Source of the DNA: Anaerolineae bacterium
Lineage (GTDB): Bacteria; Chloroflexota; Anaerolineae; Anaerolineales; E44-bin32
Length of the DNA stretch: 6,664 bases
NCBI GenBank assembly: GCA_030673735.1
Contig: DAOVIK010000084.1
Span: 1-6,664 of the forward strand
Reading direction: 5' to 3'
This document shows positions 1 through 5,041 of this stretch, one piece after another (the first letter of the stretch is position 1; each line of letters begins with the position of its first letter). The position numbers and the translations under genes are program-made. The notes beneath the pieces were generated by a model that saw only the letters and a program-made list of their open reading frames with translations, made no database searches and was not told the DNA's origin.

Positions 1-169
1 ATTCATTTTTTAATTCGCGCATGGCAAACAGGACCCGCCGGTGGACCGGTTTCAAACCGTCCCTGACGTCCGGCAGCGCTCTCCCGATAATCACGCTCAT
101 GGCGTAATCGAGATACGATTGCTGCATCTCGTCGTCGATATCGATGCGACGCACCATTCCCACTTCCAT
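1..169 (-). CDS. gyrA: DNA gyrase subunit A, N-terminal fragment (runs off left edge)
   Basis: This gene encodes the breakage-reunion subunit of DNA gyrase, the A2B2 type II topoisomerase that introduces negative supercoils using ATP. Only the first 56 codons are present. After MEVGMVRRIDID the protein shows the hallmark GyrA start: SYLDYAMSVI (residues 18-27), GRALPDVRDGLKPVHRR (29-45) and VLFAMREL (46-53). SYLDYAMSVI argues for GyrA rather than ParC, whose equivalent stretch usually differs. The window stops just short of the quinolone-resistance region and well before the catalytic tyrosine, so neither can be assessed. The ATG at 167-169 is preceded by AGAGGTG (174-180 on the minus strand), a good ribosome binding site. 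A second ATG at codon 5 is less well placed. The gene is transcribed divergently from nusA and has its own promoter. GyrA identity is secure; the fate of the rest of the gene is not visible. Confidence 0.92.
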   Translation of the reverse strand, partial: MEVGMVRRIDIDDEMQQSYLDYAMSVIIGRALPDVRDGLKPVHRRVLFAMRELKNE

Positions 170-204
170 GGTTCACCTCTAGCATGAGGGGTGCAATTGG
201 CGTT

Positions 205-233
205 ATCATAAGGGCTCCGTTTGGGATCGTCAA
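205..233 (-). promoter_or_regulatory. gyrA promoter (sigma-70 type)
   Basis: Read on the minus strand, TTGACG (228-233) and TATGAT (205-210) each match the vegetative consensus at five of six bases and are separated by the optimal 17 nt. Transcription would start near 197-199, giving a leader of about 30 nt before the gyrA ATG. No other -10/-35 pair this good was seen upstream of gyrA. The call rests on consensus matching only. Confidence 0.72.
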
Positions 234-235
234 TC

Positions 236-259
236 GAATGCTGGTAACATCGAGCATTC
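236..259. repeat. Inverted repeat beside the gyrA -35 (possible operator)
   Basis: GAATGCT (236-242) and AGCATTC (253-259) form a perfect 7+7 bp dyad with a 10-nt spacer. The half-site centres are 17 bp apart, about one and a half helical turns. The dyad begins 2 bp beyond the outer edge of the gyrA -35 element (228-233), a typical place for an activator or repressor site. It does not match a LexA box known to me. It could also be a chance dyad, since a 7-bp arm is not rare in about 330 bases. Confidence 0.3.
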
Positions 260-340
260 AAGAGGTCAGAGCGCATCACAACGAAGTTGGGCTCCGGGTC
301 TGCCAACTCGGCGGCTGCGGGGTGTGGAACTGCCGCGGTC

Positions 341-369
341 TTGCATCGCTAATGGCTATGTGCTAGAAT
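341..369 (+). promoter_or_regulatory. nusA operon promoter (extended -10)
   Basis: TTGCAT (341-346) lies exactly 17 nt before TAGAAT (364-369). The -10 matches consensus at five of six bases and is preceded by TGC (361-363), an extended -10 that would compensate for the weaker -35 (three of six). Transcription would begin near 376, leaving a leader of about 125 nt before the nusA ATG with the hairpin at 405-431 some 30 nt into the RNA. This is inferred from consensus alone. Confidence 0.6.
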
Positions 370-397
370 TGCAGGGCCAGGGTTCCGATCGCTAATG
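345..397 (+). repeat. 10-bp direct repeat flanking the nusA -10
   Basis: ATCGCTAATG occurs at 345-354, overlapping the end of the proposed -35 and the spacer, and again at 388-397, just downstream of the expected start site. The copies are 43 bp apart, close to four helical turns. Identical 10-mers are not expected often in so short a stretch, so this could be a paired protein-binding site around the core promoter. No known regulator is recognised. Confidence 0.35.
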
Positions 398-404
398 ATT
401 GTTC

Positions 405-431
405 GGAAAAGTGGGCTTCACCCACTTTTTC
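405..431 (+). terminator. Terminator-like hairpin in nusA leader (candidate attenuator)
   Basis: AAAAGTGGG (407-415) pairs perfectly with CCCACTTTT (421-429) around the loop CTTCA (416-420). A G-U pair and a G-C pair can extend the stem to 405/431. The descending arm ends in TTTTT followed by CTGTGT, so the uridine tract is short and imperfect, as expected of a terminator that needs help from NusA. It sits between the proposed promoter and the nusA start, where termination would lower expression of the whole operon. In Bacillus subtilis the rimP(ylxS)-nusA operon is reported to be autoregulated by NusA-dependent termination in its leader; that this hairpin acts the same way is inference. Confidence 0.55.
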
Positions 432-484
432 TGTGTATATGCCGCCATTCGGGACGTGCAGACCGAGAAAGATGATGCCCTGGC

Positions 485-503
485 GAGGATTGTGAGTACG
501 ATG
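485..503 (+). promoter_or_regulatory. nusA ribosome binding site and start choice
   Basis: GAGG (485-488) lies 12 nt before the ATG at 501, and TGAG (493-496) lies 4 nt before it. Neither is ideal. ATG 501 is still preferred because the protein from there begins MKSELTLAF, which matches the expected NusA N-terminus. Upstream in-frame codons (TTG 399, GTG 492) would add residues encoded by the leader hairpin or sit too close to GAGG. Confidence 0.6.
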
Positions 504-2420
504 AAATCAGAGCTTACACTTGCGTTCAATGAGATCACCGAGCGGTTTGGGCTGACAAGCGAAACCGTCATGGAGGCGCTGGAGGCGGCGTTGGTCTCTG
601 CTTATCGCCGCTCTGTCAACGCGCCTGGAACGCAGATAGTGGAATCCAAGATCGATCTTGAGACTGGCGATGTGCAGATCCTTGCGGAAAAAGAAGTCGT
701 TGATTCGGTGCAGAATCCGCAGACGGAAACTTTGCTGGAGGAAGCGCATAAGCTCAACTCCGAGGCGGAACTTGGCGACATGGCCGTCGTTGAAGATACA
801 CCGCCCGATTTTGGGCGCGTAGCAGCGCAAACGGCCAAGCAAGTGATCCTGCAGCGGCTGCGCGAGGCCGAACGCGACGCCCAATATGAGGAGTTCGTTG
901 AGCGTGAGGGCGACATGGTGCACGGTACTGTGCACTCGATCACGCCCCAGGCAGTGACAGTTGGTTTGGGTCGCGCCGAAGCCATCCTGCCTCGTAACCA
1001 GCAGATCCCACGTGAACAATTCCATGTTCGCGACCGCATCCGGGTATACGTGCTTGAGGTCCGCAAGTCATCGCGCGGACCGGTGATTGTAGTCTCACGC
1101 ACACACCCCAACATGCTGCGCCGTCTACTTGAAATGGAAGTTCCGGAGATCAATCAAGGCCTGGTGGAGATCAAGGCCATCGCACGCGAAGCGGGAAAGC
1201 GCTCCAAGGTAGCCGTTGCGGCTATGCGCGACGGCATCGATCCGGTAGGCGCTTGTGTGGGAATGCGCGGCGTGCGCATCCAATCGATCGTGCGCGATCT
1301 GAACGATGAGAAGATCGATGTGATCGAGTGGAACTCCGATCCCGCGACTTTCATTGCAAAGGCCTTGAGCCCGGCGAGGGTATCTGGGGTCTTCTTGGAC
1401 GAGGAACTCGACCGCGGCAAAACGGCATCGGTGGTAGTGCCTGAGGATCAGCTCAGCCTGGCCATCGGACGTGCAGGCGTGAATGCGCGCCTTGGTGCTC
1501 GACTCACTGGTTGGCGCATCGATATCAAGAGTCTGACCGAGGCGGCTAGCGAGTCGCTGCATCGATTGCAGACCAACGAGGAGTTCACCGATCAAGCTGC
1601 TCAGGAAGCAGAAGTTCTACCTCAAGTCGAAACCATCCTGGCCAAAAAGGCAGAGGGTCGTCCTGTCATGCCGGAAGAGTATCAGGTTTTGGGTGGTTTC
1701 GTTGGACGCGTGCAGGAAGAAATACGTGGCCGCCGTCTGGCTGAGCGCAAGGAGCGCATGGCCAAGCTGGAGGAAATCCGAGAGACGATTCCAGTTATGG
1801 CATACCAAACGCCTCTGGAGGATATTGGCCTTAAGACACGTGTTTTCAATCTGTTAAATGAGGCGGGGTACGAGACGGCGGGGAAGGTCCTTGAGCAGCT
1901 CGGAGTCGACGAAGATAAGATTCTAGCCCTGCAGGGATTCGGCCCCAAGTCTTTGCGCGAAGCTCGCGAGACGCTCGTGAGTTTTGAGTATCCTGAACCG
2001 ATCGAGGAACCGATTGAAGAGGAAGTGCCGGAAGAGATCGATGCTGAGGTCGAAGTCGAAGCCATCGAAGAAGCAGCACCGGAGGAAGCGGAAGCAGCCG
2101 AAGGTGTCGAGCCTGAGGCAGAGTTGGTTGAAGAGCTTCCCGTCGCTGAAGTTGAGGCCGAAGTCGAAGCCGAGGTGGAAGAAGAGGTTGTACCTGCTGA
2201 AATCGAGGAGGAAGCGATCATTGAGAAGGCAGCTGATCTCTTCGTCGAGGAAGGGGCCGAAAAATCGGAAGAGGAGCGCCTCGAGATTCTCGATAAGGAA
2301 GCCAAGAAGACCCGAGCCCGTAGCCGGGTTGTGGAGTACGATCCGGAACTAGGTGAGATGGTTGTCAAGCGCCGGAGAAAGCGTGACCAAGAGGACGAAT
2401 GGGAGGAGCTCAAGGGATAG
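501..2420 (+). CDS. nusA: Transcription termination/antitermination factor NusA with long acidic tail
   Basis: NusA binds RNA polymerase and nascent RNA and modulates pausing, intrinsic termination and antitermination. From ATG 501 it has 639 residues. The RNA-polymerase-binding N-domain covers about 1-130, followed by an S1 domain (about 134-202, GDMVHGTVHSI onward). KH1 has GMRG at 254-257 and KH2 has GRAG at 323-326. A charged helical linker runs to about 435. Residues 438-493 (PLEDIGLKTRVFNLL, LQGFGPKSL) resemble the helix-hairpin-helix fold of the RNA polymerase alpha C-terminal domain, as in the acidic-repeat domains of E. coli NusA. Residues about 499-600 are a Glu/Ala/Val-rich, probably disordered tail, and 601-639 are basic with KRRRKR at 623-628. 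B. subtilis NusA (about 370 residues) lacks everything after KH2. The open frame extends to a TTG at 399, but that would translate the leader hairpin. ylxR starts 3 nt after the stop. Confidence 0.96.
   Translation: MKSELTLAFNEITERFGLTSETVMEALEAALVSAYRRSVNAPGTQIVESKIDLETGDVQILAEKEVVDSVQNPQTETLLEEAHKLNSEAELGDMAVVEDTPPDFGRVAAQTAKQVILQRLREAERDAQYEEFVEREGDMVHGTVHSITPQAVTVGLGRAEAILPRNQQIPREQFHVRDRIRVYVLEVRKSSRGPVIVVSRTHPNMLRRLLEMEVPEINQGLVEIKAIAREAGKRSKVAVAAMRDGIDPVGACVGMRGVRIQSIVRDLNDEKIDVIEWNSDPATFIAKALSPARVSGVFLDEELDRGKTASVVVPEDQLSLAIGRAGVNARLGARLTGWRIDIKSLTEAASESLHRLQTNEEFTDQAAQEAEVLPQVETILAKKAEGRPVMPEEYQVLGGFVGRVQEEIRGRRLAERKERMAKLEEIRETIPVMAYQTPLEDIGLKTRVFNLLNEAGYETAGKVLEQLGVDEDKILALQGFGPKSLREARETLVSFEYPEPIEEPIEEEVPEEIDAEVEVEAIEEAAPEEAEAAEGVEPEAELVEELPVAEVEAEVEAEVEEEVVPAEIEEEAIIEKAADLFVEEGAEKSEEERLEILDKEAKKTRARSRVVEYDPELGEMVVKRRRKRDQEDEWEELKG
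2041..2200 (+). repeat. Degenerate GAA/GTC/GCC repeats coding the NusA acidic tail
   Basis: The DNA is built from imperfect repeats of Glu codons alternating with Val and Ala codons. The clearest run is 2151-2189, coding VEAEVEAEVEEEV, and a related block lies at 2044-2063. Repetition at both codon and residue level suggests expansion by slippage or unequal exchange, so tail length may vary between relatives. The purine-rich strand also explains the long spurious open frames seen in other frames here. Confidence 0.5.
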
Positions 2421-2423
2421 GTC

Positions 2424-2753
2424 ATGGATTTCGCCGGTGACGGAAGTAAGCACGTGGACCAAAAGCAGAAGAAGGGCCGTCGCCGACATGTACCGCATAG
2501 AACTTGCGTTGGTTGTCGGCAGGTATTGTCCAAGCGATCATTGATACGAATCGTGCGCACAACAGATGGCGCACGCATTGATCCAACTGGAAAAGCTCCC
2601 GGCCGCGGGGCCTATCTGCATGATCAGCGATCATGCTGGGAAGTGGGTCTACGTGGCTCGCTGGCAAAGGCATTACGCACCGAATTGACGTTGGCTGATC
2701 GTGAACTGCTGGACGCATTCATGGACGAACTGAAGGCGGAACCTGCAGAGTAA
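2424..2753 (+). CDS. ylxR: YlxR family RNA-binding protein (RnpM-like)
   Basis: This 109-residue basic protein is of the YlxR family, a small nucleic-acid-binding fold habitually encoded between nusA and infB. Family marks are RTCVGCR (26-32), the RIVRT strand (42-46), DPTGKAPGRGAYL (53-65) and CW (71-72). In B. subtilis YlxR has been reported to bind the RNase P RNA and modulate RNase P (name RnpM); that role is only assumed here. About 20 residues rich in Lys and Arg precede the usual family start near RRHVPHRTC, and no in-frame ATG lies closer. ATG 2424 follows GGGA (2414-2417) at 6 nt, and a stronger GGGAGGAG lies farther up at 2401-2408. The gene begins 3 nt after nusA, implying coupled translation. 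Its frame remains open after the TAA up to a TGA overlapping the infB start. Confidence 0.9.
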   Translation: MDFAGDGSKHVDQKQKKGRRRHVPHRTCVGCRQVLSKRSLIRIVRTTDGARIDPTGKAPGRGAYLHDQRSCWEVGLRGSLAKALRTELTLADRELLDAFMDELKAEPAE

Positions 2754-2869
2754 GAACCACCGGTTCGCCAACGCGGAATAAGGGTGCAGGCCTTGCCCGC
2801 TGGGATCCCATCCAAGTCTATCAAACCAGCCGCCCAGAAGCGTGGTGTGCATGTGGCCGGAGGTGGGTC
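2754..2869 (+). other. ylxR-infB spacer, in-frame open continuation of ylxR
   Basis: This is the only sizeable gap inside the operon. Directly after the ylxR TAA, GAACC (2754-2758) and GGTTC (2762-2766) can form a small hairpin, and TGGGATCCCA (2801-2810) is a perfect 10-bp palindrome. Neither is followed by a T tract, so no terminator is called. The ylxR frame runs on without a stop for 39 codons to TGA at 2871-2873, which overlaps the infB ATG as ATGA. A GTG at 2784 could open a 29-residue peptide in that frame, but its ribosome binding site is poor. Firmicutes often carry an L7Ae-like gene (ylxQ) here; there is no space for one. GGAGGTG at 2859-2865 is the infB ribosome binding site. Confidence 0.45.
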
Positions 2870-4660
2870 ATGAGCGAGAACGGTCAGAAGGTTATCGAGA
2901 TACCCGAAAGCGTGACTGTACGCGATCTGGCAGAGCGCATCGAGACCAGCCCGATCGATGTAATCAAGCAGTTGATGGCCAACGGCGTGATGGCCAATAT
3001 CAATCAATTGATCGATTTTGACACCGCGGCCATCGTAGTGGGAGAGCTAGGGTTTGAGGCTCGCCCCATGCTGCCTCCTGAGATCGAAGGCGCAGAAGAG
3101 AGGGCTGCAACTCCAATTTGGCGGCGCATGATCGATGCTGAAGATCCTGCTGCACTTATCGATCGCCCTCCTGTAGTGACCATTCTGGGGCATGTCGATC
3201 ATGGAAAGACGACGCTTCTGGATGCCGTTCGCAAGACAGACGTTGCGGAAGGCGAAGCCGGCGGCATCACTCAGCAAATCGGCGCCTACCAGGTGCAGCA
3301 CAACAAACGTCTGATCACATTCCTCGATACACCGGGCCATGCCGCATTCACGGCCATGCGCGCCAGGGGCGCACAAGGAGCCGACATCGCCGTATTGGTG
3401 GTCGCCGCCGATGATGGCGTGATGCCACAGACGCACGAAGCGTTCGCCCATGCGCGCGCGGCTGGTGTTCCCATAATCGTGGCCCTCAACAAGATCGACC
3501 GCCCCAATGCCAACCCGGATCGGGTCAAGAAGCAACTGGCGGACATTGGCTTGGTTCCGGATGAATGGGATGGCGATACGATGGTTGTTCCGGTCTCGGC
3601 CAAGAACCAGGTTGGCCTGGAAGATCTCCTTGAAGCTGTCTTGCTCGTGGCTGACACATTGGAGATAAAAGCCAATCCGGATGGCCGTATTCTGGGAACG
3701 GTGATCGAGGGCGAGATCGACAAATTGAGAGGCGTGGTGTCGACGCTTTTACTGCAGAACGGAACCCTGCACGTCGGTGATGTGGTTTTGGCAGGGATCA
3801 CCAGTGGACGCGTGCGCGCGATGTTTGATTTCCAGGGCAACGCGATTGAGGACGCAACTCCATCGACGCCCGTATCTGTACTCGGTCTATCTGATGTGCC
3901 CACTGCGGGAGAGCTATTCATAAATGTGCCATCGGAGCGCGAAGCGCGTGCAATCGCACAAAAGCGGAGCCTTGACGCAGCCGAGAAGATTGAAACCAGA
4001 AAACCCCTAGGCTTGGAGGAGGTCTTTGAAGCCTTCAAGGCTGGGGAGACTCAAGAGTTGCGTTTGGTGATCAAAGCGGATGTGCAGGGGGCGCTGGAAC
4101 CGATCATGACCTCGTTGGATGAACTGAGCATCGGGGACATCAAGATCAACGTGCTCCATACTACCACCGGTACGATCACTGAGAACGACATCATGTTGGC
4201 GACAGCTTCCCAAGCGATCGTTCTTGGCTTCAATGTTGGCGTCGATCAAGCCGCACAGAAAATGGCCGAGAAGGAAAAGATCGACATCCGGCTATACGAC
4301 GTAATCTATCATCTCACGGAGGATATCGAGAAGGCGCTGAAAGGCATGCTCACGCCTGAAAAGCGAACGGTGCTTCTGGGACGCGCCGAGGTTCGCGCTA
4401 CCTTCCGCATTCCCAAGATCGGCAATATCGCCGGCTGCCGAGTTCTTGAAGGGCTTATGCTCCGCAATGCAGCCCTTCACGTTGTGCGCGACAGCGAGGT
4501 CATCTTTGAGGGAAGCATCACCTCACTGCGGCAAGAAAAGGACGCCGTGAAGGAAATCCGTGAAGGCTTTGAGTGTGGTATTGGGACAAAAGGCTTCACC
4601 GAATTTGAGGCCGGCGATATTCTAGAATGCTTCGCCGAAGAAACCGTTGAGGTGGAGTGA
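2870..4660 (+). CDS. infB: Translation initiation factor IF-2 (short form)
   Basis: IF-2 is the GTPase that places initiator fMet-tRNA on the 30S subunit and promotes 50S joining. The protein has 596 residues. One IF2_N domain covers about 8-60, followed by a short linker. The G domain has G1 GHVDHGKT (107-114), the switch segment GGIT (131-134), G3 DTPGH (153-157), G4 NKID (207-210) and G5 SAK (243-245). Beta-barrel domain II starts near GTVIEGEIDKLRG. Domain III includes the ELRLVIKADVQGALE stretch. The fMet-tRNA-binding C2 domain contains IPKIGNIAGCRVLEG and FECGIG. All catalytic motifs are intact. The length is far below E. coli IF-2 (890) and close to Thermus (about 571), because the long repetitive N-terminal region is missing. 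ATG 2870 follows GGAGGTG at the right distance and starts directly before the N-domain. Confidence 0.97.
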   Translation: MSENGQKVIEIPESVTVRDLAERIETSPIDVIKQLMANGVMANINQLIDFDTAAIVVGELGFEARPMLPPEIEGAEERAATPIWRRMIDAEDPAALIDRPPVVTILGHVDHGKTTLLDAVRKTDVAEGEAGGITQQIGAYQVQHNKRLITFLDTPGHAAFTAMRARGAQGADIAVLVVAADDGVMPQTHEAFAHARAAGVPIIVALNKIDRPNANPDRVKKQLADIGLVPDEWDGDTMVVPVSAKNQVGLEDLLEAVLLVADTLEIKANPDGRILGTVIEGEIDKLRGVVSTLLLQNGTLHVGDVVLAGITSGRVRAMFDFQGNAIEDATPSTPVSVLGLSDVPTAGELFINVPSEREARAIAQKRSLDAAEKIETRKPLGLEEVFEAFKAGETQELRLVIKADVQGALEPIMTSLDELSIGDIKINVLHTTTGTITENDIMLATASQAIVLGFNVGVDQAAQKMAEKEKIDIRLYDVIYHLTEDIEKALKGMLTPEKRTVLLGRAEVRATFRIPKIGNIAGCRVLEGLMLRNAALHVVRDSEVIFEGSITSLRQEKDAVKEIREGFECGIGTKGFTEFEAGDILECFAEETVEVE

Positions 4661-4669
4661 GGTTCTGGC

Positions 4670-5041
4670 ATGCCCAGTGAGACTCGCGCGCGAAAGCTGG
4701 CAAAGCGGATCGGCATCGAGATAGCTGGATTGTTGCAGCGCGATGTCGATGATCCTCGCCTTGGGAATGTGACGGTAACGGATGTAGAAGTCGATCGCGA
4801 GCTGGCATTCGCCACAATCTATATCACGGTGATGACAGGTGATGAAGAAAGGGAGGAAATCCTGCGTGCATTTGAGGGTGCGCAGGGCTTTCTGAGAAGT
4901 CAACTGGCATCCAGGATAGAACTCCGGAGCTTCCCTCAGTTGCGATTTCGCTGGGATCAATCCCCCGATCGCGGGGCCAGGATCGACGAGTTGCTCCAGA
5001 TGTTGCGAGATGAAGACGGCCAATCAGAGGATGCGGAGTGA
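4670..5041 (+). CDS. rbfA: 30S ribosome-binding factor RbfA
   Basis: RbfA is a KH-fold protein that binds the immature 30S subunit near the 5' end of 16S rRNA, helps late maturation and is important for growth in the cold. At 123 residues it has the usual size. Visible family features are the N-terminal helix with RARKLAKRI (6-14), the strand block VDDPRLGNVTVTDVEVDREL (26-45), an AQGFLR helix start (71-76) that takes the place of the KH GxxG, FPQLRFRWD (88-96) and the end segment DRGARIDELL (100-109). The C-terminus is short and acidic. TGAGG at 4658-4662 overlaps the infB stop and lies 7 nt before ATG 4670, so infB termination and rbfA initiation are probably linked. The stop overlaps the next start as GTGA. 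Confidence 0.95.
   Translation: MPSETRARKLAKRIGIEIAGLLQRDVDDPRLGNVTVTDVEVDRELAFATIYITVMTGDEEREEILRAFEGAQGFLRSQLASRIELRSFPQLRFRWDQSPDRGARIDELLQMLRDEDGQSEDAE

Larger units (their letters stand above)
170..500. other. Divergent gyrA-nusA regulatory region, no gene
   Basis: This 331-base gap separates the gyrA and nusA starts. It contains the gyrA ribosome binding site and promoter, an inverted repeat (236-259), a second weaker dyad (AGTTGG 285-290 with CCAACT 303-308), the nusA promoter (341-369), a 10-bp direct repeat (345-354 and 388-397), and the nusA leader with a terminator-like hairpin (405-431). Many bacteria place rimP directly before nusA, but there is no room for it here. Short open frames in the gap resemble no protein I know. 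No tRNA or other structured RNA gene was recognised. Confidence 0.7.

Noticed and set aside
184..366. 60-codon plus-strand open frame in the gyrA-nusA gap
   Set aside because: It overlaps both promoters, lacks a ribosome binding site, and its product resembles no RimP or other protein I know.
399..500. N-terminal extension of NusA by 34 residues from TTG 399
   Set aside because: The extension translates the leader hairpin, has a rare start codon and no good ribosome binding site, and the family N-terminus begins at ATG 501.
1984..2352. 122-residue very basic protein in another frame of the nusA tail
   Set aside because: It is the frame-shifted reading of repeated Glu codons. The Lys/Arg/Ser richness follows from the purine-rich repeat, and the start is TTG without a ribosome binding site.
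1682..2578. 298-residue Ser-rich minus-strand open frame antisense to nusA/ylxR
   Set aside because: The Ser/Thr/Arg bias is the complement of GAA/GAG-rich coding. There is no promoter, no domain, and a conserved gene lies opposite.
2801..2810. Palindrome TGGGATCCCA between ylxR and infB as a terminator or operator
   Set aside because: It has no T tract and no room for a loop in a hairpin of this size. A single 10-bp palindrome is weak evidence for a binding site.
2754..2869. Remnant of ylxQ (L7Ae-like) between ylxR and infB
   Set aside because: The gap is only 116 bases, and none of its three forward frames shows an L7Ae motif.
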